This document shows, in pieces, positions 1-6,413 of a DNA stretch of 12,939 nt (its first letter is position 1; each line of letters starts with the position of its first letter). Position numbers and translations under genes: made by a program. The notes beneath the pieces were generated by a model. The model saw only the letters and a list, made by a program, of their open reading frames with translations, made no database searches and was not told where the DNA came from. This DNA is from JOPF133 sp052144935 (lineage in GTDB: Bacteria; Acidobacteriota; Terriglobia; Bryobacterales; Bryobacteraceae): the NCBI GenBank assembly GCA_052144935.1, contig JBKQPR010000348.1:1-12939 (forward strand). Direction: 5' to 3'.

Positions 1-101
1 TTCACCGCGGAGACGCGGAGAGAACGGAGGAAGCGCGGAGAAAGGCAAAAGAGAATGTTTTCTCCGCGCTTCCTCCGTTCTCTCCGCGTCTCCGCGGTGA
101 A
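1..101. repeat. 43-bp perfect inverted repeat (long hairpin)
   Basis: Bases 1-43 are the exact reverse complement of bases 59-101, with a 15-base spacer at 44-58. The arms are purine-rich (GCGGAG/CGGAG units), like the dispersed GCGGAG-type repeats seen in many environmental genomes. It begins 16 bases past the stop codon of the minus-strand gene at 118-516, so it could also end that transcript. No U-tract follows, so a classical intrinsic terminator is not shown. The repeat touches the window edge and may extend beyond it. Confidence 0.85.
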
Positions 102-117
102 CCAGGACGCCCGCCCT

Positions 118-516
118 CTACACTCCCAGAATCTCCGGCCCCAGAATCTGCAAATGCACGGCCTCCATCACCTTGCGCGTGCAATCCAGCTTTTCGGCCA
201 GGCGGATGGCGGTGATGTGGCTCATGCGAAATTCGTCCAAAGTCAGCCGGCGCACCGCCTTCATCCGGATGGGGCGCAAGGTCCGGTCGGCGCAGGGCAT
301 CAGGAAATAGGTCTCGTCGGAGGCCAGTTCGTTGTGCACGCCGGATTCCACGAAAATCTGGGCGGTCAGTCCAAGTTGGCAGAAGTTGACGCGTTTTCCT
401 TCAGTTTCCGGAAACAGGGCCCACATTTCGCGCTCAGTCTCGATGTAATCTTCAAAATTGAAGGTCCTGGGGAGGGCGAAAGAGCACGCGGGATCCAAGA
501 AAGAAAACTGCGACAC
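118..516 (-). CDS. Hypothetical protein, 132 aa, GTG start
   Basis: I do not recognise this protein. It is 132 residues, predicted soluble, with no signal peptide or membrane segment and ordinary codon use. The N-terminal half holds aromatic and acidic stretches (FNFEDYIETEREMW at about 20-32). The C-terminal third (about 91-125) looks helical (LTLDEFRMSHITAIRLAEKL, then RKVMEAVHLQIL) and could be a small helix-turn-helix, but this is only an impression. The start is a GTG at 514-516, chosen because an AGGAG Shine-Dalgarno lies 7 bases upstream (524-528). That site sits in the loop of a hairpin, annotated separately. The gene stands alone between a long inverted repeat downstream and a plus-strand gene that begins more than 250 bases away on the other side. 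Coding status is likely; function is unknown. Confidence 0.7.
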   Translation of the reverse strand: MSQFSFLDPACSFALPRTFNFEDYIETEREMWALFPETEGKRVNFCQLGLTAQIFVESGVHNELASDETYFLMPCADRTLRPIRMKAVRRLTLDEFRMSHITAIRLAEKLDCTRKVMEAVHLQILGPEILGV

Positions 517-540
517 TGAGGGACTCCTAGCCCCTCAGTG
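514..540 (-). promoter_or_regulatory. Hairpin enclosing the Shine-Dalgarno and start codon of the 118-516 gene
   Basis: CACTGAGGG at 514-522 is the exact reverse complement of CCCTCAGTG at 532-540, giving a 9-bp stem with a 9-base loop. In the minus-strand transcript the loop carries AGGAG, and the GTG start codon forms the last three bases of the 3' arm. The start codon would therefore be paired and the ribosome-binding site displayed in the loop. It could be a translational control hairpin or a dyad operator. Neither role is demonstrated. Confidence 0.5.
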
Positions 541-554
541 TAGCCCTTCTTACA

Positions 555-574
555 GTAGCCCGCCAGTGGGCTAC
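555..574. repeat. Short palindromic hairpin, REP-like
   Basis: GTAGCCC and GGGCTAC form a perfect 7-bp stem around a 6-base loop. It is followed by a small direct repeat of CGCTTGCGT type (575-591). The element lies between divergently arranged genes and resembles dispersed intergenic palindromes. Genome copy number cannot be judged from one window. Confidence 0.45.
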
Positions 575-727
575 GCTTGCGTCGCTTGCGTTCCCCGGCG
601 GAAAAAGGACATCGCCATGGCGCCGGCTCCGGCCGGCCGGGGCGAAAAACTCTCGCTCTGGCGCACCCCCCAGGGCTCGACGGGTGTAGAATAACTGCAC
701 TGGCTCCAAATAGTTTCCGGAAGGCCA

Positions 728-762
728 TTGACATGGGACCGAGAACTACTCAATCTATAGAT
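728..762 (+). promoter_or_regulatory. Possible promoter/operator for the FecR-domain gene
   Basis: A perfect -35-like TTGACA lies at 728-733. The 10-bp palindrome ATCTATAGAT lies at 753-762, just before the ribosome-binding site of the gene starting at 775. No good -10 hexamer sits at 17 bases; the best TA-rich stretch is within the palindrome at a spacing of 20-22. Either the spacing is non-standard or the palindrome is an operator rather than a -10. Confidence 0.3.
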
Positions 763-774
763 AGCGAGGTGGTT

Positions 775-1890
775 ATGAGAGCGACCTGGATTTTGGGGTG
801 TTCCGCAGTTCTCGCGCTGGCTGTAGTGCAGGCATCCGCGCAACCGGTGGTCGCCGCCAAATCGGGGACGATTTCGCTGGCCGATGGCCAGGTCTTCCTG
901 GACGACAAGCTCCTGGAATTGCAGCCGGGGCAGTTCCCCGACATGAAAGAAAAGTCCGTTTTGCGCACCGAAGAGGGCCGCGCCGAAGTACTGCTGCCGC
1001 CGGGCATGTTCCTGCGCGTGGGCGAGAATGGCTCGTTCCGCATGGTGAGCAACCGCCTGGTGGATACCCGGCTGGAGTTGCTGACCGGGTCGGCCGTGGT
1101 GGAGATCGACTCGAACTCCAAAGACGCGCAAGTCACCTTGCTGTCCAAAGACGGAACCGTCACCTTCACCAAAGGCATTTACCGCTTCGACACCCAACCC
1201 GCGCGCCTGAAAGTGTTTGAAGGCAGCGCCAGCGTGGATATCGCCGGCCGGTCGCTGGCCGTTTCGACGGGCAGGTTGATCGGCCTGACCAGTGACACGG
1301 CCTCGGTGGAGAAGTTCGATGTAAAGGATACGGACTCCCTGGACCATTGGAGCCGGCGGCGCGGCGAAGAGATCGCCATGGCCAACGTTTCGGCCGCCAA
1401 GCGGGCCTACGACACCTCCTGGAGCGGCGCCATCAACCCGTGCATGGGAACCGGACCTTACGGAAATTACGGAAATTACGGCGGGCCGTCCTACGCCCTG
1501 GGGAACGGAATGCCCGGGAGCGGCGTGTGGACGTACAACCCCTGGTACGGGATGATCACCTACATGCCTTGCAACGGCATGTTGATGAGCCCCTACGGCT
1601 ACAACTATTGGAGCCCTTACACGGTCGGTCGTGTTTATTACTCTCCTTCTGGGATCTTCGGACGCGGCAACGGTGGATTATTGGGCGGCGGGACGACTGC
1701 CAGGGGACCGGGTTATTCCACGGTGGGGGCCACCTCCAGCGGATATTCCGGCGTGGTTGCGGCTTCGCCCTCAGCGGGTAGTTCGGCTTCCTCGGGTATA
1801 GGGTCGAGGTCCGGTTCCACGTCCGCTTCAGGCGCGGCTGGCGGTTCTGTAGGACACGGTTCGGCCGGCGGCGGTGGCCACGGCCACTAA
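775..1890 (+). CDS. Secreted FecR-domain protein with Tyr/Gly- and Ser/Gly-rich tail
   Basis: A 371-residue exported protein. Residues 1-22 form a signal peptide (MRATW, a hydrophobic core, then a cleavage-like ASA|Q). Residues about 29-185 are rich in short beta strands (KSGTISLADGQVFLDDK, VLRTEEGRAEVLLPPGMFLRV, VFEGSASVDIAGRSLAVSTG), the pattern of the FecR domain (PF04773). No anti-sigma N-terminal domain and no transmembrane helix are present, so this is not a classical FecR signal transducer. Residues about 215-295 are rich in Tyr, Trp, Gly, Asn and Pro (NYGNYGG, NPWYGM, YGYNYWSPY). The tail from 300 is Gly/Ser-rich and ends in His-Gly-His. The start at 775 is chosen because GCGAGGTGG lies just upstream and the signal peptide begins there; the frame is open further upstream (577) but without a leader-like sequence. 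A role at the envelope or in extracellular scaffolding is inference. Confidence 0.85.
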   Translation: MRATWILGCSAVLALAVVQASAQPVVAAKSGTISLADGQVFLDDKLLELQPGQFPDMKEKSVLRTEEGRAEVLLPPGMFLRVGENGSFRMVSNRLVDTRLELLTGSAVVEIDSNSKDAQVTLLSKDGTVTFTKGIYRFDTQPARLKVFEGSASVDIAGRSLAVSTGRLIGLTSDTASVEKFDVKDTDSLDHWSRRRGEEIAMANVSAAKRAYDTSWSGAINPCMGTGPYGNYGNYGGPSYALGNGMPGSGVWTYNPWYGMITYMPCNGMLMSPYGYNYWSPYTVGRVYYSPSGIFGRGNGGLLGGGTTARGPGYSTVGATSSGYSGVVAASPSAGSSASSGIGSRSGSTSASGAAGGSVGHGSAGGGGHGH

Positions 1891-2105
1891 ACCCGGCTCC
1901 CCCTGATTCGGCTGGGCGCTCGGCCCCAGTAACATATCTGGCCAATCCTGGCCCATTTTGCACACTCCGGCGGCGGCAAGCGGAAACGCTCGCCCTCCGG
2001 CAGTACCGGCCAACGCCCCGCCTTGCGCAAGCACGCAGCATCCTGGCCCGCCTCACCTGCCTGCCCCGTGGCCTCCGTGCCGGTCACCAAGTTTGTCGAT
2101 TATTG
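1891..2105. other. Intergenic stretch without a supported gene
   Basis: This lies between the FecR-domain gene and the 3' end of the intron remnant. A weak CTGGG/CCCAG stem-loop follows the FecR stop codon (about 1912-1930) and could end that transcript, but no T-run follows. Open frames here are short and arginine-rich, typical of non-coding GC-rich DNA. Confidence 0.5.
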
Positions 2106-2179
2106 ATCGGCATAGGGGCGGCGGTCACCCACCGACCCCTGCCACACCACCGTGCGTACGGGTCCGTACACGGCGGTTC
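2106..2179 (-). ncRNA. Group II intron domains V and VI
   Basis: D5 covers 2146-2179 (34 bases, the standard length). ACCGCCGTG pairs with CACGGTGGT, including one G-U pair inside a CGC triad, followed by a 2-base CG bulge and a short capped stem. A CGC triad, instead of AGC, is typical of class IIC introns. D6 covers 2109-2143: GGCA/TGCC, then GGGG/CCCC, then CGGTGG/CCGCCG closed by a GTGA (GNRA) tetraloop. An unpaired A lies 8 bases from the 3' end, where the branch-point adenosine belongs. D5 and D6 are joined by GT. The secondary structure was derived by hand. Confidence 0.75.
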
Positions 2180-2191
2180 GAGTCGGTTACG

Positions 2192-2296
2192 CTAACAGTT
2201 CTCGAACAATGAGGGAAGTCCGAGCGATTTGAGGTACGCATTGGAAAGCCCTGCAGACAGGGCCTTGGCCTTCGCGAGGTACCAAGGGCGGTGATC
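2192..2296 (-). pseudogene. C-terminal fragment of group II intron reverse transcriptase/maturase
   Basis: A 34-codon tail reads DHRPWYLAKAKALSAGLSNA then YLKSLGLPSLFENC and stops at TAG (2192-2194). The spacing Pro-Trp ... SNAYL ... LGLPSL resembles the extreme C-termini of intron-encoded RT/maturases. The domain V-like hairpin begins 12 bases past the stop, as expected for an intron ORF. No start codon or RT catalytic motif (YADD) remains. Identification rests on a short tail plus the RNA domains next to it. Confidence 0.6.
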
Positions 2297-2306
2297 GCTG
2301 ACTGAT

Positions 2307-2594
2307 TTAGTGCCATAACTTGCGAACCTCCCGTCGCATCTCAGCGTTTCCGGCGAGTCCGTATACAGCGATCGCGAAAGCGGCCGTCAAGAGCCAAACG
2401 CCGAGGTTGCCGCCAAAGATCATCCAGGTCGCCACCGCCGCCGTCCCAAAGGTCGGCACTAACAACCACACGATACTGCGATTGAATCTGTGTCCCAAGA
2501 ATAGGATCCCGAGTATCATCAGGTCCCAGGCAACCGTTCCGGCAATTCTTGCAGCAGCAGTGGATCTTAGTAGTACGCAGGCGAGGTATAACAC
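2307..2594 (-). CDS. Small membrane protein, 95 aa, possibly 5'-truncated by a nonsense codon
   Basis: Unrecognised family. It starts at a GTG (2592-2594) with no convincing Shine-Dalgarno. Three clear hydrophobic segments lie at about 17-34, 41-60 and 64-82, each separated by a few polar residues. The C-terminus is charged (EMRREVRKLWH) and probably cytoplasmic. The same frame continues upstream for 18 codons to a TAA (2646-2648) and beyond that to an ATG at 2721-2723 preceded by a GAGGG purine run. With a sense codon at 2646 the product would be about 138 residues with a Gly/Pro-rich N-terminus. It may thus be a nonsense-mutated gene or a short gene from the GTG. It directly abuts the intron remnant. 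Confidence 0.45.
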   Translation of the reverse strand: MLYLACVLLRSTAAARIAGTVAWDLMILGILFLGHRFNRSIVWLLVPTFGTAAVATWMIFGGNLGVWLLTAAFAIAVYGLAGNAEMRREVRKLWH

Positions 2595-2775
2595 CGACGC
2601 AAATCCAGCGCGGCGATGAGACCAAGGCTCCGGACCAAGGGCGGTTTACGGATGGTTTTCACTGGGCCTCCCACCACCACTACCACCCGGTACACCGCCG
2701 CTGCCGGCGCCTGGGTTTCTCATTTTCCCTCTTTGGATCATCAGTACACCGTCTCGGCCGATTCGGCTGCCCGGC

Positions 2776-2823
2776 GCGAGCGAAGCTCGCTGCGATGAGC
2801 GGGGGCAGGCGAATCGCCTGCCC
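2776..2823. repeat. Double hairpin, REP-like, downstream of the NYN gene
   Basis: Two perfect stems lie close together: GCGAGC/GCTCGC with a 3-base loop (2776-2790), and GGGCAGGCGA/TCGCCTGCCC with a 1-base centre (2803-2823). They sit 59 bases beyond the stop codon of the minus-strand NYN gene and may terminate or protect its transcript. No T-run is present, and the paired-hairpin layout is typical of dispersed REP elements. Confidence 0.55.
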
Positions 2824-2881
2824 TACCAAGCTTGCCAGTGTAGGCCAACAAGCGCGAAACCGGCGTCCACGCCGCCGCCCA

Positions 2882-4258
2882 TTAGTTCGTCGGCTGCTTC
2901 TTGCGCGGACGGGTGGTGCGCTTCCTGGGCTGTCCGTCGGAGCCGGCGGTTTTGCGGGGCGCGCGCGGGCGGCGCATCGGCTTGGGAGGCGCCTCGGGAA
3001 TGGGGATCTCGCCGGTGGCGGTGGGCTGCCCGGGCACCAGCGGCTGTGGCTCGTCCTCCTCCTCCTCCTCTTGTTCCGCTTGCAACACGGGTTCGGGTTC
3101 GGGTGGCGGAGCGGGCGGGTGGAACTCGGTGCCGAGGTAAACGATCAGGCCCTTCTCCTCATCCGCCTGGTTGCGCACCAGGCCCTTGTCCTGCGCGTAG
3201 TTCAACAGCTCGCCGAATTCCTGGAAGCCGTACTCGCGCCAATCGAAGTTGGGATGATCCTGGCGCACCCAATCGGCCAGATCCTCGGCCAGGGCGCCGT
3301 TGTCGATTTCCAGGCGGTGCTCCTCCAGCACGTCGCGCAGCAGCGGGATGGCCTCTTCGGGCTTGGCGCCCGGCTTTTCGGGAACCCCGCCGCCCTTCAT
3401 GCGGATCATGTAGCGGCCCTCGCCGCCGGTCACTTCCACGTAATCGCTCTTCTGCAGCTTCTCGACGAAATCGGTGAACGAGCTGGCCCCGTAGGCCTTC
3501 TCGTTAAAGGTGGAGTCGAGCTGCAGCATGGTGGATTTCAGCAGCCCGAGCTGCGGCCGCACTTCGCGCCGTTCCAGCACGCCCAGCGCGCGCTCCACCA
3601 GCGGCATGGCCTGCGCCAGGTCGAGCGCCTGGCGCTTATGCGGGCGCTGCTGTTGCGGCGGACGTTCCTGTTGCGGCGGACGTTCCTGCTGCGGCTGCGG
3701 CGCACGCTCCTGCGGCGCGGGTTGCGATTGCTGTTGCGGCTGCGGCTGGGCTTGCTGCTGCTGTTCCTTATGGTGGCCCCCGCGGGGCCGGTCGTCGATC
3801 AGCGATTCGTAGGCCACGAATTCGTGGCAGTTCCTCTGGAGGATCGTGCTGGTGAAGGCCCGCCCCCCCACTACATAGATGCGCTTGTCGTACTGCTTCA
3901 GCTTGTTCACCAGGGCGATGAAATCGCTGTCGCCGCTGACGATTGCGTACGCGTTGATGTGGTCGTGAGTGAAGGCCATCTCGAGCGCGTCGAGGGCCAG
4001 GTTGATGTCTGCGCCGTTTTTGTCGCCGCGCGGCGAGGGGTCGCGCTGAACCATCTGCACGGCGTGCTCGGAGAGCGCGCGGGTAGCGGATTCCTGCCTT
4101 CCCCAGTTGGCATAGGCAAATTTGGTGACGATTTCGCCACGTTCTTTCAGGGCGTCCAGCACGGCGGCCACGTCGAATTCGCGGTGCAGGGTGGACTTCA
4201 CGCCGATCTCGATATTGTCAAAATCGATGAAGACGGCGATCTTCAATTTCTGTTCCAT
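2882..4258 (-). CDS. NYN-domain RNase-like protein with two LOTUS/OST-HTH-like domains
   Basis: A 458-residue cytoplasmic protein. Residues 5-155 form a NYN (PIN-like) domain with the expected acidic residues: D12 and D14 in IDFDN, D84 and D90 in NGADINLALDAL, D110 and D112 in SGDSDF. In this fold they bind metal for RNA cleavage. Residues 158-210 are a Gln/Pro-rich low-complexity linker. Residues about 212-287 (ending FVEKLQKSDYVEV...GRYMIR) look like a LOTUS/OST-HTH domain, an RNA-binding winged helix. Residues about 300-378 look like a second, more diverged one. An acidic stretch (395-403) and a basic Arg/Pro/Lys tail (428-456) follow. NYN plus OST-HTH is a known bacterial architecture, related to eukaryotic MARF1. 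A role in RNA decay or silencing is inferred. The ATG has AAGGA about 8 bases upstream. The nearest upstream gene on this strand ends 295 bases away, so it probably has its own promoter. Confidence 0.88.
   Translation of the reverse strand: MEQKLKIAVFIDFDNIEIGVKSTLHREFDVAAVLDALKERGEIVTKFAYANWGRQESATRALSEHAVQMVQRDPSPRGDKNGADINLALDALEMAFTHDHINAYAIVSGDSDFIALVNKLKQYDKRIYVVGGRAFTSTILQRNCHEFVAYESLIDDRPRGGHHKEQQQQAQPQPQQQSQPAPQERAPQPQQERPPQQERPPQQQRPHKRQALDLAQAMPLVERALGVLERREVRPQLGLLKSTMLQLDSTFNEKAYGASSFTDFVEKLQKSDYVEVTGGEGRYMIRMKGGGVPEKPGAKPEEAIPLLRDVLEEHRLEIDNGALAEDLADWVRQDHPNFDWREYGFQEFGELLNYAQDKGLVRNQADEEKGLIVYLGTEFHPPAPPPEPEPVLQAEQEEEEEDEPQPLVPGQPTATGEIPIPEAPPKPMRRPRAPRKTAGSDGQPRKRTTRPRKKQPTN
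3650..3685. repeat. 18-bp tandem repeat inside the NYN gene linker
   Basis: Two exact 18-bp copies (3650-3667, 3668-3685) are followed by a diverged third. They encode the RPPQQE-type repeats of the Gln/Pro linker. The unit is a multiple of three, so copy-number change keeps the frame and would only lengthen or shorten the linker. Confidence 0.85.
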
Positions 4259-4553
4259 TCAGGTTCCTTTTGAGGCGGCAATCGGGAGTGGCGAACCGTA
4301 AGGTTCGCCGCGCCTGGGTAGGCCGCGGAAGCGCACCGGCGGGCGGAAGAGCCCGTGGGCACACGAACACGGCAAGCCTCATGCGTAGTGTAGCGTAAAT
4401 TGGCGGGCGGAGTGGGGTGGGGCAGGAAGGGCGCCGCGCACCGGCTGGGCGCGAATGCTGCCGCCGGTGGCTCACGGCGGTAACTTTTACTGTAAGTATC
4501 ATACACCTATGCCAATTTAAGGCGGATTTGTGAAGCCACTCTGGTGTCGGGTG

Positions 4554-4850
4554 TCAAGGAGATTGCCGATGATCGCTGCCACAATCCGGCGGAGCTCCAT
4601 GAGCAAGCAAGCTCAAGCATGCCCCACGAAGCGTTATGTGTCCGGGCCGATGCCTCGGCAACGACGACCACAGCGCCGCGCCCGCTACAATGACATTGGC
4701 CGCCACCACGGGCACGGCGTGAATCGTCAGGCCGTAGGCCACCCACAGGCACGCCGCGGCGGCCTGGATGCGGCGCAACGCAGCCTGCCCCCGAAACAGG
4801 TAACTGCAGGCAAAGATTGCCGTGGCTATCCAGCCGAGCGCATCGAGCAT
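4554..4850 (-). CDS. YgjV-like small inner-membrane protein, 98 aa
   Basis: Three hydrophobic segments lie at about 3-17, 29-44 and 47-63, separated by a basic loop (FRGQAALRRIQ), then a polar C-terminus of about 35 residues. The pattern LGWIAT...SYLFRGQ..LRRIQ...WVAYG...VPVVAANVIVA resembles the bacterial inner-membrane protein YgjV family, small proteins of unknown function. The C-terminal 35 residues are not typical of that family and may be poorly conserved. The start ATG overlaps the stop codon of the upstream HAD gene in a TGATG, so translation is probably coupled to it. The frame is also open upstream of this ATG, inside the HAD gene, but those residues look like out-of-frame translation. 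Confidence 0.65.
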   Translation of the reverse strand: MLDALGWIATAIFACSYLFRGQAALRRIQAAAACLWVAYGLTIHAVPVVAANVIVAGAALWSSLPRHRPGHITLRGACLSLLAHGAPPDCGSDHRQSP

Positions 4851-5692
4851 CAAGCGGCTCCCGAGCCGGCACCGGAGGCGGTTGCCGGGGCAGTGAGGGC
4901 CCGGGCGATGGTGAGCGAGTCGGTGCGCACCTTGTCCCACTCGCGCAGCACGAAGCCATGCGACTCGAAAAACGCCCGGATGCGCATCGGATTCCACCCC
5001 ACGATCTCTTCCAGGATCGGCACCAGCACGCTCAGCGCATCGTCGCAGAGAATGGTGCGCCGCGCGATTTGCGTGAGGTACTTGTTTTCCGAGACCGCGA
5101 TGGTGAGGCCGTCCAGCCGATTGACGTGCAGCATCACGTGCACGTCGGAGCTGCCATCGCCGACATAGACCAACCGGTCGTGGCCGATGGGCAGGGGCGC
5201 GCGCAGATCGTCGAGCACCGCCACCTTGCCGTACCCGGCCGGCACGCGCACGAGGGATTGGATCTCGCCGGTCGATGGGTCGTAACGGAACTGCGTGCCG
5301 AAGATGTGGTCCTCGGGGACGATGCCTTCGAGCGCCGATTGGATGACTTCCTGCGGCGCGGCCGAGACCACGCGGACCAGGAAACGGTGGCCGTCGAGGT
5401 CCTCGAGCATTTCGAGCAGCAGCGCGATGTTCTGTTTGAGGCGGATGCGCTTTCCGGTCTCGATCAGGTCCGCTTTGCGGACGCGGCGAAATTCGGGATC
5501 GTGCAATAAGAGGTAGGCCAGTTCGCCGCCCTGCTGCACCAGGTGGATCCGCGAAAGACCGGCGATGCGCCCGGCAAAGCCGTCGATGCCCAGCAACTCG
5601 CTGAGGACAATGCCGGAATCGTTGAAGCTAAGGGTCTGATCGAAATCGCTGACCAGCAGATACTCTTTGGGCCTGTTTTCAAAATCGCGCAT
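4850..5692 (-). CDS. HAD-superfamily phosphatase (phosphoserine phosphatase-like)
   Basis: A 280-residue soluble protein with all four HAD motifs. Motif I is SDFDQTLS with nucleophile D16 and acid/base D18. Motif II is the serine of VVSAAP (S110). Motif III is a lysine in GYGKVAVLDD (K156). Motif IV is GDGSSD with D179 and D183. The cap region lies between motif I and II (about 25-100) and is helical. The nearest named relatives in layout are phosphoserine phosphatase-type HAD enzymes (PF12710), which hydrolyse small phosphomonoesters. The substrate cannot be read from the sequence. The last 15 residues are an Ala/Gly/Ser-rich tail. The ATG at 5690-5692 has AAAGGA about 8 bases upstream. Its stop overlaps the start of the YgjV-like gene, so the two form an operon. 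Confidence 0.88.
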   Translation of the reverse strand: MRDFENRPKEYLLVSDFDQTLSFNDSGIVLSELLGIDGFAGRIAGLSRIHLVQQGGELAYLLLHDPEFRRVRKADLIETGKRIRLKQNIALLLEMLEDLDGHRFLVRVVSAAPQEVIQSALEGIVPEDHIFGTQFRYDPSTGEIQSLVRVPAGYGKVAVLDDLRAPLPIGHDRLVYVGDGSSDVHVMLHVNRLDGLTIAVSENKYLTQIARRTILCDDALSVLVPILEEIVGWNPMRIRAFFESHGFVLREWDKVRTDSLTIARALTAPATASGAGSGAA

Positions 5693-6413
5693 TAAGGTTT
5701 CCTTTCGTTTGTGAGCTAAATCACTATCTGCGTCAAGGCAGAAGAAAATCGCGGGCGGGGCTGGAGAGTTAAGCTTGCATTAGATTTGATGCATCAGCGC
5801 GCGCAAAAGTTGCCGCCCGGCGATTAAGGAAGCTTCACGGAAGAGGCGGCCAGTGAGTCACTTGACGCGGACGCCAAGACCAGGACTGGGGCCGGCACGT
5901 TTTGCTGAGTGGACTGGCGCGAGGGCGGCACGGAGTCTTTTCGGCGCGTCGCGGAACCGATAGGTGTGGTTGAGCGGCATTCAAGGTCCGGCGGGATGAA
6001 TTCCAGTGTTTCAGACGCAACATGATCGAGACGATTCCGGATTTGACGCGGAGTCGGGGAGACGCTGAGGAAAACGGGGAGAAGAAATCCAAAACCGAGG
6101 GCACGGAGGGAGCGGACGCCCGGAGCAAGCAGGCCGGGAGAGCCAAAAGGCTCGGTGCTTGCGCAAGGTGGACGTTGGTTCCGGCAGGCGTCGCCGCCGT
6201 GGATAGCCACCCGCACCTTCGGAAGATCCGGCTGCGCGAACCTCCACCACGGCGCTCTTCAGCAAGTAGCGGCCGCAGAGCCGCGCCTGGGCAGGCCGGC
6301 CCGCGTGCCCCATGGGCCCGCCCGCTGAGCCCGCCTGCCTGCTTTGGCCCAGCATGGCCCATCCGGCCCCCATCCGCCTTCCGTCCCCCCGCTTCGTTGT
6401 ACGATACTCCCAT
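5693..6413. other. Intergenic region between divergent genes, with a degenerate purine-rich repeat
   Basis: The region separates the HAD gene (minus) from the DUF1080 gene (+) and must hold both promoters. A TTGACG that could be a -35 for the HAD gene lies at 5731-5736 (minus strand), and a palindrome TGATGCATCA lies at 5787-5796. Bases about 6045-6110 are purine-rich with GCGGAG and GGGGAGAC units that loosely resemble one arm of the repeat at 1-101. A minus-strand frame ending at 5824 gives Ser/Pro/Thr-rich, protein-like sequence over about 70 codons, but it has no start signal and I do not call it a gene. Confidence 0.4.

Larger units (their letters stand above)
2106..2296 (-). mobile_element. 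3' remnant of a group II intron
   Basis: On the minus strand the tail of a reverse-transcriptase frame (2192-2296) is followed by a domain V-like and a domain VI-like hairpin and an intron-type 3' end (CCGAT, last base 2106). The order RT tail, D5, D6, 3' splice site is exactly that of a group II intron. Only about 190 bases are left: the 5' catalytic RNA domains and almost all of the RT are missing, so it cannot move by itself. It lies just past the stop codon of the small membrane protein gene at 2307-2594, on the same strand. The 5' boundary of the remnant is uncertain. Confidence 0.75.

Noticed and set aside
571..1347. 258-codon minus-strand open frame
   Set aside because: Antisense to the FecR-domain gene and rich in Gln/His/Arg, typical of a shadow frame.
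2097..2180. Strong hairpins considered as a tRNA or a simple terminator
   Set aside because: The folds do not make a cloverleaf and lack a T-run; order, lengths and the bulged A match group II intron domains V and VI.
3650..3760. Repeat array considered as a CRISPR or other non-coding array
   Set aside because: The units are adjacent, in frame and encode the Gln/Pro linker of the NYN protein; there are no spacers.
2549..4273. 574-codon plus-strand open frame
   Set aside because: It is antisense to the NYN gene; its Leu/Arg/Gly-rich sequence comes from the third-position GC bias of the true gene, and it shows no domain.
4259..4553. Possible promoter hexamers before the NYN gene (TATGAT near 4500)
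   Set aside because: The accompanying TTGGCA is only 6 bases away, so the pair does not form a usable promoter.
5824..6216. Minus-strand frame with protein-like Ser/Pro/Thr-rich 3' end
   Set aside because: About 70 codons look plausible, but the frame crosses the purine-rich repeat, has no ribosome-binding site and resembles no family; at most a gene remnant.
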